DNA from: Opisthorchis felineus
Taxonomy: Eukaryota > Platyhelminthes > Trematoda > Opisthorchiida > Opisthorchiidae
Assembly: GCA_004794785.1 (NCBI GenBank)
Contig: SJOL01006428.1
Location: forward strand, 480,770-544,769
Reading direction: 5' to 3'
DNA length: 64,000 nucleotides
A program made the position numbers and the translations under genes. Under the pieces are notes generated by a model that saw only the letters and a list, made by a program, of their open reading frames with translations, searched no databases and was not told where the DNA came from. Of the stretch, positions 1 to 13,396 are shown piece by piece (position 1 is the first letter of the stretch; every line of letters starts with the position of its first letter).

Positions 1-3000
1 CTTCATTAATCTGTCGGCTATTTATTTCTCAAGTCACCAATCCTGTTCACAAACGGTTGCTATCATAAATCCATTGTTTGCTGCTGAATAACACATCTAA
101 AGCAACATATAACCCATGGCTAGAGCAGCTATGGGCTGCAAGGCAGCGGAACATTGCCAGGTTCCCCCGGGTTCTGCATAAAAAGGAGGCACCTTAGGAG
201 AGAGTATTATGAGTTCCGCTTCCCTGACGGTTTTTCAAAACTACCATTATTTTACCATAAGTAAAGGCAAAAGAACTTGCTTTCTGAGCCGCCAAATCGT
301 AACAAGTTCGCACCTCCCGCCTCATGCATCTAGGCTAATGGTATGGACGGATAGAATGATTTCGCTCTGTTTGTATGCTGAGCCGCCCAAATAAATTATG
401 ATCATCATTGTCAGGAGTGACACAGATAACAGATGGGTCTTAATTTTGTGTCTCCGGGGGCTAATGATGCTGACGAAATTCTAACTCCCTATCAATAAAT
501 AAACAACAGGAGTAAGGTTGCCAGAATGAGTTAGCGGCGATTTTCCAAAGCTGAACAAACACTACAGGCATAATTCCCGGTTGGCTCAGTTGACAAAAGT
601 TAACAACCAGCAAACAACCACCATTCTATCATTGTTCGTCGAATATCTTTTTTGTTGAGAATTTGAAAATAACACAAGGATAAACAACATTCTGACAAAA
701 CGCATTCAAATGTAGTCACTGAAATCCGGATGTCAGAGATTATTCGATATTCTGACACTGGTCACCGCTTCCGAATGTAAACATCAATGAGCGGCGTTCT
801 TTCCCCGTTCAGGACTCGCTTCAACAAACACTTTCATACTACCCAGCTGCTCTCGGGACAAGCAAAATACAAAATAAATCGCCACATCGATCATCACGTT
901 AGCAGCGCAAACCACGTAACACAAGTGGATTCGGTAGTCTGTCATCACATTCACAAATCAGGCTCGAAGGTCTCCACGGAAAAAGAAGGTTAGGTGGAGA
1001 ATAAGGTTTCGGCTCCAGTGTGAAAACTTGACTAGGGGGTTGCCCGAAAAACGGAAATTAAACGAATGGGCACACTCGGAAGAAAGCGCGCGCCAAACGT
1101 TTGATTTGGACTGACGTGCTGGGGGTGACATTGAAACTCGATGTTAGAGTTGCATAGACCATAATTTGCGCTACGTTAACCTGGAAAAGTTTGCATGCGA
1201 CGCTCACCAGTTGTCGAAAAACTTTATTATAGGTTAACGGACCGTTAGTAATCTAGCTGGTTTACTTTATTCTAGCGATCCGGAACTTGAACAAATTACT
1301 GATCCATTTTATCATTCGGAAGCAATGCTAGCTGGGCCAACTGCGGCCATCGCGGCTGTTAGCAGCTTTACTTGCGTACACTCCAACTCTTCCATCCTGC
1401 ATTCTGATGCCCATTCGAACTTGGCAAATGAGCTTTGGGGCACAGCTGCGCGTGACTGTTTGTATTGTGACGCTAGGCGCTCATACGTTCTCTAGTTTTT
1501 GGTCTCCTTTGACATAAAAGACCCCCGCCCACTCTGGTTAATTAGGCCTGAGAATTAAACTGGTCTTCATGTTGGTGCGACGACCGTTTGAGTTTCTCCG
1601 TTATATCGCAATTTAATCAGGTAATCTTGTACCACGGTTGGCTTCAGACGCTTCAAAGGGATACCTTTTTAAACATATTCTACGCCAAATTTATTCACCT
1701 GCACTTTTTATCACCGAACCGCTTGAGGTCGATTGATCGATCTGCCACTGTCGCATTGCTACTTGGGGGAATCTTTTCAGAATTATGCCCAGTGTGGCGG
1801 TAACGGTGTTCCACAATGTAGTTCGCAAACCTGGTACTTATTCGACGTGTTCCATCGTCGTGTGTACCACATCGACATTTCTCCCCCGTGAACACTGATT
1901 CTGTGCTGTTGTTAAGGTCTAACATTTTCTGAGGACATTACTGGTATGACATTCTTTGGGCACTGCCCCGGACAACTGATGTTCGAAGCCCCTGGCGAGA
2001 ATGACAGGAAGCTTTGTCTGATCCAGCATCCCTCGTCTCCGCTTCCTAGCTGAGTTGTTTAAATGACCCAATTATTATGATGAGTGCAACTAAATGTGTC
2101 ACCGCCACATTTGACGAAGGATGGGGTATGAGGTTCCGGTCACAGTGATTACAATATTCTGGCTATTGATTGGCCTAGGGGGCCCCTTACTTGTTCCAAA
2201 AGGGCCAAATCGAGCGTAAGCGCTAGACAAGATAGTGCATTAAACGATATTTTGCAGGATGATTCAACTGATGCTCGTGATTACATCAGTGTGCTGCTAT
2301 CTTGTGTACGTTTCCAAAAACGAAAGCTCATAAATTTTATAGTTGGCTGATGTGCTCGTTAGCGCAGCTTAGCCCATTATTCGGTCCAAAATTATCGACT
2401 GCTCACATCCGCGTCTTGAAGAGAGAGTGGTTGGTAAGTCAATATGATTGCCATATTTGATTGCCTAGAATACTGCTACTGAGCCACTTTGAAATGTGAA
2501 AAACAGGATTGGCATATGAAATCCCAAAAAAAGACAACTGAAATGGCTACGCGGCAATGCGTTATTCCTATATTCTTCTTAATTAATTTATCAGCATACA
2601 TATTCCTAATATAAATATGAATTTAACATTTTCTTTTCTGCTCTAAGAGGCGCTGTGACGCTTAAGCTTCAAGAGGCGTTTTAAGGAGCACATATGTTTA
2701 TCACACAGAATGTCTGATCGCATCTTTGGTTGTGCCCTTTTTACCGTCGCAATACAATTTCGTTTTCGGAAAAGCAAAATGTGTCACTCCAAACATCCTC
2801 ACCAGAATTTCCACAGGTCAGTAGTTTTTGTCGTGCTTACAGTTTTGGAGTAGGGGAGGTTTCTCGGCTCTTCTTAAAAAGGATAAAGTTTACTTTGAAA
2901 AAGCATCTTATTATTCGACAGGTAAAGCTTTCCAGAAGCAGCACCAAAAATAATTTCCCTGAGTGACTTAGATTTAGATTCGTATGAGACACAGAAATCA

Positions 3001-3146
3001 CTGAATACTGGTAAAGCCCTCAGGCCTGTGGAGATTGGTGCAGCAACCCAAGTTGAGCAACTTGAGACCGTTGACCAATCATTTGCAGACCGCATACGTA
3101 AGTACGGCATGTCCTTGAAGACGGGTCCCAAAACCCACACCGTTAT
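1..3146. other. Unrecognised intergenic sequence
   Basis: I see no convincing coding exon, RNA gene or known repeat in this stretch. Open frames are all below 100 codons, overlap on both strands and lack matching splice sites. A short AT-rich tract lies around 2570-2640. Confidence 0.5.
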
Positions 3147-3345
3147 TGTCAAATACACTCATTTGCATACCACAGTCATATCGCACAGTCACCTGAAACC
3201 CAGCTGAATATCTCACTAATGATGCTGTGAACATAAAGTTGATGGAAACTTGGGGACTGCGCCCACCTAATGAGTGCCAATAAAGGCAAAACCGGTCGTG
3301 AGCTGTCGGAGTTTTCATCAATCTTATGAGAAGTGTATTACGTTC
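3147..3345 (+). repeat. Hammerhead-bearing repeat, decayed copy A
   Basis: This copy has the same order of parts as the better copy at 52034-52185: a block starting AAATACACTCATTTGC and running to an ACCCAGCTGAA segment (module X), then a block with GGAAACTTGGGGACTGCG leading into a hammerhead-like core (module Y). After the core it continues with GTGAGCTGTCGG and a TTATGAGAAGTG segment, as in the copy at 51722-52033. It is diverged by many substitutions, so it is an old insertion. Confidence 0.75.
3257..3305 (+). ncRNA. Decayed hammerhead ribozyme motif
   Basis: The core reads CTAATGA (3267-3273) where a working hammerhead needs CTGATGA, and AAAA (3288-3291) where GAAA is needed. Invariant positions G5 and G12 have therefore both become A. 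Stem II (GCC/GGC around an AATAAA loop), the CCGG of stem III, the TC cleavage dinucleotide and most of stem I (GCCCAC with GTGAGC) remain. From what is known of hammerhead catalysis, this copy should be inactive. Confidence 0.75.
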
Positions 3346-6300
3346 ACCCCAGCGTCCTTTTTCAAGTGCACCATCAAGCACACATCTGTGTATCAGTGAA
3401 AAATTGGGTAGCCGGACGGATAACGACAGTATGCGGACCATTCTAGTTAAATAAAACTGCGTTCTATGGCAGTTACTATCCACAAGATGGCCAAGAATAG
3501 TAGATTCTGTTTACCTTAAATAGATAGAGCAGAACTTTTGCAGCTAATCAGCAGTTTCCAAACTTCCTAAGACAATATACCGAACAGAAGAATCCTTATA
3601 ACATTTCACTCGAAAAATTGCTCAGAAGCTTTTAGTCGCTGTGGCAGTCATTCAGAGATAATGCTGTAGGCACAGAAAACTAAGCAAAACTAAAGACAAG
3701 AATGGACTTCCAGATTTTCATGATTTCGAATAACGTTCAAAACGTTTCAAACTCAGATTACTCAGTCGTGCACAGAAACTATGTAAGTATACTGGACATC
3801 CTGTTACAATGTCGTACAAATAGAAATCTCTGGTTTTATGCAACTGCCGATCGTATATTTGATAAGGAGACGGTGGAATATAATCGCCAAGGCTGACGAT
3901 TCAAATTGGCATACAGTTACCTCCAATTCCAGTACTATTGTAATATTGTAACGTCCAGACCGGGACTCCGTTGGACACCCTATATGATAAGATAATCATA
4001 ATGTGGAGATATGGCTGTTGTTCTTATTGGGGAAAGGTAAATAAGGTGGTCAACTTATTATCTTCTTAGAGGTGGTCCAAGTGAAGTACCAGCGAGGCTG
4101 TCAGATGAGATCAAAGAATGAGCACGAAATTAAACAATAGGTTAGAGAGTGAAACTTGCAAGATATCCGCAGGATATGTCCAATCAATACAATGTGGCCG
4201 CAAAACTAAAGTAACTTTTAACTTTTGTGGAGTACGGTGGCAGAAGAGTAATCCATTCCAGAAAATAGTATGAGTTTTCTATGGGCTTGATTCATTGGAT
4301 AATGGGAAGGGCGATAAGCCTTATTCAGGTCTCGTTCTTCTGATTTTATTGCAAGCTTCACTTTGCAAACGTTTGGTCACAGGCTAATTTGCGGCCTTTG
4401 CGCGTACTCTAGAAAGTTCTTCGATTGTTGTCTGCTGCATCTCTGACACTTAAATGCACGATCCATTTAGGGTAGATTTGGTTTCACCACACTTTCTATC
4501 TGGACGCTATCAAACACAAACTTTGAGCGAGAATGTAACTGTTTCCAGAGCTACTCCGTTGCCGGTGTTGCTCTCACTTTATGAGTTGGTATGCTGAAAA
4601 TCCATAAATGGACTGCCTACCTGCAAACGGACGACTTCATACTGTACGATTTTTAGTCACCGTAATAATCCGTAATGGTCAAAATAATAAACGCTACTAG
4701 CTTACAATGTTCAGCCATGCATCGGCTACGTGTAGCTGTGATTCATTGGGACACTCTTTCGGAAGAAACAACTAAATTTACCACAGTAGACGGAATTCAA
4801 ATACAACCATGATGGTATGTGTCCACACACACGTTTGGAGCTGCATTTCACCACGGGCTGTTCTTGGTGATTAGTGTAGTAGGGTGTATAGGATGTATCA
4901 ATGGTGAACGTTTTCTTCAACATCGTGCGGACTACTAGTTGCTTCTCACATGGCTGACGCTGAAACACTGGACACCGTTGAGCCGCATGGCTTCTCTGCC
5001 GCCGAGAAACCTTGAAGTCCTTGACGACAATGTCGCCAGATATCGATGGTGCATTTTACTTCTTTACCGCCGAGCATTCTAGAACACATAATTTGATTCC
5101 GATCACGCCGTCTGTTGCAGATTTTATTCGATATGCCGGTGAACAAAAGAAGGGTTGTCCGCTAAGCGACGTGAAAGTCTCCTGGTAATAAGTTAGGGGA
5201 AGATACAAAAATGTGATATTCAACAATTCACAACGGCTTTCTCGAGGGCCACTGAGCTCAAATGGTTTGTGATAAGCGCAGTTATGTGTGACGTCGACAA
5301 CTCCCCCCGCGGTGTCTCCCATCAACTACACGGAAATTATCAGACAGGGGAACAGCCTTGGCCACTCCTAGCTACAAAACACCGTATCAATTCAAGCTCA
5401 GCTAATAATTTGGTTGCATTATCAAGTAAACCTCAATTCAAACGCAGACAGTTGGAAACAGGTGTGGTATAAAAAGAGAGTTGAGGAAATAAAAGAGACT
5501 GATAGGCGCAAGAATTCGCTTCAGCTAAATTGCATCATAGAATCTAAGAGGACTTCCGTTACTGAGTTGGCCGATAGTGCTAACTGAAGCCTGAAATACC
5601 CTTAAGTACATCAGAAACAGTTGAATCGGATACTCGTCCACATGTCTACTTCTTTCCTCCGACCAATTCACTCGCAGCCGTGGCCTGAGGACATGGCTTT
5701 TTCCATTATGTTTTGAAACGAAGATATGCCCATTTTCTTTGAGCCCAGTCGGCTTGCTGGACCAGCGTGTTTCATATCTGAAGATGAATTTTTTGTGTCT
5801 TGTCCCCATTAGGTTGATACTTCATATGTTGGCACAAGAATGTCTTCCAGAGAATTCGGAACCTGTATCCCAGAAAAAGTTACCAGGCCAGTGTGTGAGC
5901 CCCACGCTTGCCGTAAAACTGTCAGTAGTATTGCTGTTCACAATTTTTTCACGCCTGGCTCGCAATTAGTAATGGACTTGTATGGCACAATACATAGAAA
6001 ATATGGAAGCTAAAATTTCTTGATTAGTTTGGTGGAAAATCACAAACCAAAAGCCGCTGGATCCTATTCCCGGCCATTTTGGAAGGTGCTTAAACTAAGA
6101 ACGGTCTTCTGGCTGTTGCAGTGAGCCAACATAGCCCAACCTGACAGCCATTACTTTCATGCGTTTTTGCTGGCATTTTCTGCCCAGCACTCGGAAACAA
6201 GCCGGTGGAAGCCGGTGACTGGACATCCTATGAAGACTCATATCCTTCGCAAATGGTGCTTATTAATACCACGTTCATTGGACAGGTATCTGTTTCCTCT

Positions 6301-6854
6301 AACGTCCCTCTTCGCTGCTTATATCTCGATCCTTTATAGGTGAGTAAGGTTTATTTGGTATTGGTGGTTAAAGGTGCTCAGCCAACTGTTGTTTTCTACT
6401 AAAAGTGCCGACATTTCATATCTTTGCAGAAGAGGAGTTCACACCATGGCGTCATACGCTAGTCTTTTCAGTGACAAACATATTACTGTCCAACGCCGTA
6501 GCTAACCTAGGTTTACAAATGCCCCTTGAGGTTGCGCACATATGTTTTATCTTTAGAACTAATAGTGGTGAAGCGCCTTCATAAATGCGTATTTCACTAC
6601 TATCTCGAGTGTCCCTTCGGTGAAGTTGCTTGGTCAGTCTAGCATCACTTTGCACTTTCATTTGAAGAACAACAACGTAGACCTTCGAGTGGAATTCTCC
6701 AGCTTGTCACTAACATCCTGTAACTCATTCTCACCTTCTTGAACCAGTATGCTTTCGTCTGCTTATCTTGTGTTCTCAGTTGTCTTCCTTAGTAGCAGTT
6801 CCACACCACCGTGCGTGGTTGGGTGGGATATTTTCTTAAACAATTCATAGATAA
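3346..6854. other. Unrecognised sequence
   Basis: No gene, RNA or repeat family was recognised. Open frames here, for example 134 codons on the minus strand at 3079-3483, overlap the ribozyme repeat or show no family motif. Confidence 0.45.
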
Positions 6855-7028
6855 ATGAGCCAAACAGAAGTTAAGTCATTGGATAGCTTTACTGAAGCCT
6901 GCTTAGAGGATCAGAATGCGAGAATGGTTAAAGGAACACTCATACTTACGCAAAAGTATTCGTACACAGCTCTCCAGAAAATTTGTAAATGTGAACAAAT
7001 CTGCGTTTCCCATGAGATAGTTTCCAAG
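6855..7028 (+). CDS. Candidate coding exon 1, unknown protein
   Basis: The 58-codon reading starts at an ATG directly preceded by an in-frame TAA and ends at AAG followed by GTGTGT, a plausible donor. It begins MSQTEVKSLDSFTEACLEDQ and ends CVSHEIVSK; composition is that of an ordinary soluble protein. The reading ends on a codon boundary and can be joined in phase to 7385-7603, where a CAG acceptor precedes CTG. I do not recognise the family. A stronger-looking donor (CAG|GTAGGT) at 7076 would extend this exon but put it out of phase with the next one, so the exact end is uncertain. Confidence 0.4.
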
Positions 7029-7384
7029 GTGTGTGTAACGGTGTTGAGTGTAATTTTAATGTCAGTGGAAACCAGGTAGGTCGACTCCAGCACTTATCCT
7101 AGACCAGGTATGTGACCAGTAAAGCCGCGGCCCGGCAGGACCTAGTGGTACATCGCTGAGCTTAATCGGTAAAGCATGAAAATAGCCTATTTTGAGAGGC
7201 AAGTTTGATGAGGCCTATACCACGGTAGTTTCTGTAGCCAATGTATTCGTCTATCTCATATATATGGTCAATAGTTAGGGTTCTTCAGTGTTTCAAAGGT
7301 CTCCAACAAAATAATAGGTTGATTTACTAGCTGGAAATATGTCAAAATATTGTCACTTTGAGTGCGTTATTGGTTTTAGGTCAG

Positions 7385-7603
7385 CTGGTTGCTGACCTGT
7401 TAGCCAAGCTTGGCAGTTTACTTGCAGACGCTTCATCAAATATCGCGGAGCCATCAACGGTGCGCAGACTGATGATGCCTTCTGAAGCGTTCCCCAAAGG
7501 TGGGGTCAGAGTGAATGTACGCCGTTGTTCAAGTCGCGGTGTAGTGCTATTTCCGAATATTATGAAGAACGATGAAGAATATACCTTGTGCACTCAAAAG
7601 CAA
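7385..7603 (+). CDS. Candidate coding exon 2, unknown protein
   Basis: The exon follows a TATTGGTTTTAGGTCAG acceptor region and ends at CAA before GTTAGT, a good donor. It encodes 73 codons beginning LVADLLAKLGSLLADAS and ending YTLCTQKQ, with a hydrophobic heptad-like start and a basic middle (GGVRVNVRRCSSRGVV). Joined to 6855-7028 it gives about 131 residues continuing into an unidentified third exon. An acceptor six bases earlier, at 7379, is also possible but breaks the phase with exon 1. Family unknown; the case rests on two compatible splice sites and an open frame. Confidence 0.4.
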
Positions 7604-10600
7604 GTTAGTATCAGAACGACTGAAGAAAACTATTTGTTAAATTGTTGTTCATATATGCAACTGTTTTTGAGGTTCAGAAGCGCGGCCGGTCAACCCTACT
7701 CCCATTCTTAGCTGATTTCGGACAGCACGAAGCTCCATTAAGCCACTTGTACTCCTCTCGTTCAGCGAAGCAAGTAAACCAACCAGGGCACCGCATGTAG
7801 CTGGCCGGAAGTCATCTACCATTTAGCAGTGTAAATGTTCTGCAATACTACCCCAATGCAAAGGTTCTTGCCCCTACTTCTTGAGCCCACATCAACTGCA
7901 GTACACAAACTAGGAGATACATTGGAACCTTGGTACAACGTGATATACGGATATATCCCAATGTCGAAAGGCTGCTCTTAATGTGACCAAAGAACTCCGG
8001 TTGGGCGAAATGCCCTAAGAACATATCCACTAAGAAAACAGATCACAGCCTAAATCAGGTTTCATGTTAAATTCGCAGAGTGCTCGTGGCTCAAGCGCAA
8101 CTTAAGGTCGTTATAACTAGCACAAAGACGTGCCACCAGAATGTTTTTCACAACGAGCACATGAAATCAGTTGGCCACTGTACCTTGGAGTGGTTTCATT
8201 CTCACAAACCAAATGTTGACGAAACCGAATCGAACGTGCCGAGCTCTTCACTCTTGCATACTTCACAAACCTCCGAAGCCACAACTTTGGGCTGTATTTT
8301 CAAAAACGTTTGTCTGGACCGCCAGCAACACTTCCATCCCTCGTCTGCCCAACCACCAATATGGCCTCTTTTTCAATACCACCAGCGTTCAAGCGAAAAC
8401 TGGACGTTGTAGATTTATTTTCCCGCCATTGTATCAGAATTTACCAATACCAACTGATTACTGGGCTGGCACTCTGTGGGGTCTAAAAGGTTTCAGCTGT
8501 CTATTCTGTGTCAGTTAAAGGGAGTTCCTGGAAAATGTTGTTACATCTTTCTGGTTTCAAGATTATGCAAACTGAACAGCGGATGATTAAAGTACACATT
8601 GAGTGCACTTGGGTCCGTATTCAAGAGTTCCAGATTCCCCATCTTTCCTACAAAAGACAGCTAGTCGTCATGACTATATATATATATATTATATATATAT
8701 ATTAACACAAACAAAGAACTGCAAGTTTCCAACATGATAAACACTGATACAAGGTGCCATACCTTCTAAACATCGCATTCTACTACGGACTTCTGTACTC
8801 AATATCACTGTCCTCTCTACCACAGAGCCTCATTATAGGAAAATGAACTTTGCATTTGCAATGCCATGAAGCGTCAGCAACAAAACTGATGCTGCTCAGT
8901 ATGAGAATGGTGGCTGTGGCAGCGAGGTCGATAATGATGGTAGAAATGAATTCGCTGTGTACTTCTGTTTGATGCAAATTCTGGATATCCAGTACTTGAT
9001 ATTTAATATCCAACTACTAGAGCTCGCAAGTGAAAAGAGTTTCGTAGTTGCAAGTTTTAGGGTTTTTGGGAAGGCAGTAATGGAGAATCGGTGTCGCAGT
9101 CGCCTTATTTAATGACGCTGTCAGGTCATTCTCCATATTAAAGAGGTGTAATAGATCAGACTGCATTGCTTGAAAATATTAGGATTCGTGGTTTAGTTCA
9201 GAATACGTTTCCCCAAGATTACGTGGGCAGAATTTGCCCGCGCTTTGTCAACCACGAAAAATATGACTTTTAGTTGAGAATTCCATTTGTTGGCATGTTC
9301 ACCCTAAATCAACATCAAAATGGGCTGCTACAGCTGTAAGCACTATTCCAAATTGCGACAAAAGAGCGGCAGTCAACCACGTTTAAACTCTGTATGAAAA
9401 GTTGTTTCAGTGTTTATGCCCAGCAGCTTAAACTGCTAACTCCCGGAATCTTTACTTGCGGATTGCACCTAGAGATAAGCAGCTCCTATGGTACGAATTC
9501 AGTCCGATTCTCGAGTTCAGTGCAGTCCAAATTCCTCTCAGATCATCAGAAAGATTTCATGATTAGTAATAATAGTGACCCCTTTATATACTGCTGGCCT
9601 GATACACTAGGTCAAAACGCTGACTGTGAAAGTGAAGGAGTATTTTGGGAAAATAGATAAATGGCGTAAAACGAGGCACGAAAGGAGGAGATTTGATCGT
9701 ACGGACGCTTAAATTTTGCTTAATCCCTGGTGGGTGAAGAAAGGAGGAGATGAGATATTGGGAGACGGCACTTTGTCAGGAATTACTGACGTCGTGGTGC
9801 AACGTAAACTATAAAGCAGCATTCATTGCAGGAAAATGAATTGTAAAACGCTGAACAAGAAAACCATTTGGTAAGTTACGTCCTCGTTAAATTGATATAA
9901 TGTAGATACCTGGGTTTTGAAAGACCAATGGTGAGTTTGTCACTAAAGTGACGTAAGCTAGCAAAGTACGGAATATATTGGAACGGTGACTTGACCTGTG
10001 CATATTACGGCGGGACTCAACTCATGGTCCAACGCCCAGATGAGGTTGTTGGATGCAGTTTTATACTTGACGGTCGAAACGTTCATAAATAAGGTACGGT
10101 CTTGTTCAACAGATGAAAACAGAAATATTATAGATCCGGTTGAGTCTTCCGCTAACACTAACTTAGTTTGTTTACAAGTTTTTACTTCCGGAAGTACCAA
10201 GGGAATTTGGACGGGCAATACATAGTCGTGTGAGGAACAAACTAGGCCAATTCGATCGGACTGGGGGTAATTGTATTAGAGGGGATGAATGGCCTATCTG
10301 TTACGATGAATGTAAAGTCACACGGTCATATCGGCGGGTGAAGGTTGTTAGACAGAAAAGCCATGTATTAAGGAAATTAAATGAAGTTCAGTTAACAAGT
10401 TAACAATAGGCGTGGTTAGATTTCCAATGCAGAACTAACACCAATGAAGAAGGGGACAAGAAAAAAAAGATAAATACTGCATAGGATCAAGATATACTGG
10501 GATCCCGACATTGCTTCCGCAGTATATTTTTATGTGTGCGCATATCTTCACTTGTCGCGACAGCCAATCCATTGGTCTTTTTTTAGCAAGCTATGCCCAC

Positions 10601-12499
10601 TCTATCATTTTACACCACGTCTCACTCAATGTACATCCGGCTTTGGACACCAAACCGTCTGATTAACGCACAAACTCAAGAGCCTGGAATGAGAACATGG
10701 TCTGGTGAGTGTTGTCCGCGTGTATTAGTGTAAAAAATCTCACTAATGTCAAAGCTGAATTAGCACTGGGTACGACCAACCCTGACCCAGGTTTCAGGAC
10801 CAAGAAGATAAAATACAGCACAACCCATAACTATGCCTCTGTGTGCTGTGTTTACACATAAGTAGGGAAGTCAGGTTAACCAATTTTCTCGAAGTGTTAC
10901 AGCGCCAGCAAACATAGTCCAAGCACCACCTTCCAAATACTATCGTGGATTTACATTTAAGGTCAGGGCACCAGTTAACTAAAAACATGACAAATGCAAC
11001 TCCAGCTCATTTAGTTCATTTCGCCCCCTTTAAGCTAGCCAAACAGACTGGTATCCCGTTTGGACTAGAAGAACCTGATTAACGCTAGATGGTTTGATCC
11101 TCACAACTGAGGCAACGAGTGATTTTCCAGGCGTCTGGAGATGCGAAAGAAGTTTTGACACTACTTAAGCGACAAGCGGCAGAATACTGGGTGAACATGT
11201 AAGGCTGAAGTGGAGCTTCCAGGACGGAACAAGGTAAAAAGGTGTGTGAAAATGTGTAATTTAGAATAAGTCCAACCAGCAGGGTGATGTCTATTTGCCC
11301 TTATAGCTTGTCACCCCGGCTTTGGCGAAAATCTAATTTTGACAACATTTGCCATTTGCCTTCACATTAAGGAAATGGAGAACAAGCGATCAAGAATCGG
11401 GGGCCTCCTCAGTGTTATGCATCGGGGGTTGTGACCAGTACGACCGCGTGGTCTGAGCTGACAAAACGAACGTCAAACTTATGTGCTATAGAAAAAAGGA
11501 TCCGCAAGTTAGAGGTGCACAAACGTGTGCTACTATGGCCGGCTGCAAAGGGAATGTCTTACGCGCAATTTTTGGAACTCGGCACAGGTTTTCACCTTGC
11601 CTGAAGTCAAAGGAATATCACACGCGACTTAATTCTGTAACCAGTGAATACGCGAACTACTGTCTACAGGATAACAATAAATCGGTCATTACTAGTGATA
11701 AAGCTCTGTGCCACTTGTGCCTCAAGGTCTGTCCACGGGAAGACTTTAGATTCACAAAACTGATGCACATGCGGCCCTTCATAACAGCTCTCAGTCCGGT
11801 TAAAGATGAGTGGTTTTACAAAATTCATAAAGTAATGTGTGTGGAGCGCATTGAAATCACATGTCTAAGCTGTGTAAATATGACTGAACGAGTTTCCCGT
11901 ACGTATGCCAAAGTTTAGAAGTGTCAGGATGAGAAGTTATTTTACTTTATTTCTAGGGAAAAAAGGAACTAGCCTACGGAAAACTGTCTGTGCCATAGCG
12001 GTCGATGATACTGTCACAACTGATGCAGTGTTCAGAGTAGCTCAATTCTCCCAGCTGAAAATTGTTTCATCGCAGCAATTATAGGTACATGGGGTTGAGG
12101 TCTTTGTATCGTATGCAGACCTTGCTCGTTTGATCCATTCTCCCGTCCACATCAAAAAACAGACAGCAATAGACCCGAGTTCCACTGGTAGTAGTGAATG
12201 CCTTTTCGGCATCGACGAACACAACGTAATGGTAAATTGGACGGGACGGGAAAGGATAGGATGTTGAGTGCAGCCGGTGGCTTGTCGTAATTTCATCCCC
12301 ACAACTCACGACTGATGCATACGGACAAACTGACACATACAAGCACAAAAACAAAACTTTGCTCCACTTTACTCAAGAGGCGTAAATTAGACTCCTAATA
12401 AAGCAAAGAGGGTAATATTTGATGCACGTGCATCCACATAATCAATCTAGTAAACGTCGAACCTGCGATGGAGCTAAGCTCAAATTTTTTGGACTAGCA
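7604..12499. other. Unrecognised sequence with unassigned ORFs
   Basis: Possible downstream exons of the 6.9-7.6 kb candidate gene may lie here, but none could be fixed. The longest frame is 145 codons at 11481-11918 (+), cysteine-rich (11 Cys, partly in C-x2-C spacing) with no family recognised. Other frames at 8080-8412 (+) and 9958-10218 (-) show no motif. Confidence 0.35.
8672..8704. repeat. (TA)n microsatellite
   Basis: An almost pure TA dinucleotide tract of about 30 bases, interrupted once by a TT step. Confidence 0.95.
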
Positions 12500-12524
12500 T
12501 GGACCATGGTTGCGCCATGGTCCA
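12500..12524. repeat. Perfect 10-bp inverted repeat
   Basis: TGGACCATGG (12500-12509) is the exact reverse complement of CCATGGTCCA (12515-12524), separated by the five bases TTGCG. No copy of it was noticed elsewhere in the window. Confidence 0.9.
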
Positions 12525-13396
12525 GCAACCTCCAGAATGTATTTAGTTTTCCCCCATAAAGAAAACAAAGTGATACTACACACCAATTTCGTTTACAGTC
12601 AAATGGTAAGTATTGCTCAGTACAGTTTGTGGATAACTTCCCTTACTGCTCGCGGTCCGATTCGGTATATTTCAACGTGTAAAGTTGTCGACCCATTCTT
12701 AAGGAACAGATTAACCTGTGGCCACGGAATTTTAACTAGGTTTTTCACGCAGCTCACGTATTCATTGGCAGAATGTAGCAACCAGATCACATCCTGAATC
12801 TCAATCCTTAGGCTGATGTCTTGATTAGCTGGTGTCACGACGAAAGTTAATGTTTAGTAGCCTAATACTAATTACAGTTATCAAAGCATGATGTAAAATG
12901 GAGTGGAGACGTGCAATTTTCGCCAGAGAAAGCGGTACAAGGAACCTTTAGGGGGTTGCCAGTTTTTTGAATGACGTTAATCCAGGAGATGGAGTTAAAC
13001 GGGGAACTAACTAGACAATGCTGCTACAGCGGCAGGCTAAGGACAAAGTCAACTTTTTTATTCGAGGTTTTCAAGTATTTTATCGAACGCCGGAAGTTAG
13101 GTGAATATCATTGATACATCATCGATCCAGCATAAACGGAACTCGGTCAACTCATAACATGCGGGAAAATGGCAGTTATAAACCATATGGAGGTCATGTT
13201 TTACTGGCCAACACGAATGCTTACCATGTGGTGTACATGTAAGCACTTCAAAATACGACGTTGATGATTGCGATGACAAGGCCCTGGTTAAAAATAATAC
13301 GACTGATTCAGAACCCAGTGCAAATGAGTCTAAATGACTTGAGTGATATGCGAAGCGCTTTGCTTCTCGTTAATGAAGAGCATCAAACCATATGTG

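Noticed and set aside
7468..7495. CTGATGATGCC resembling a hammerhead core
   Set aside because: No stem II and no GAAA follow; it lies in a likely coding exon.
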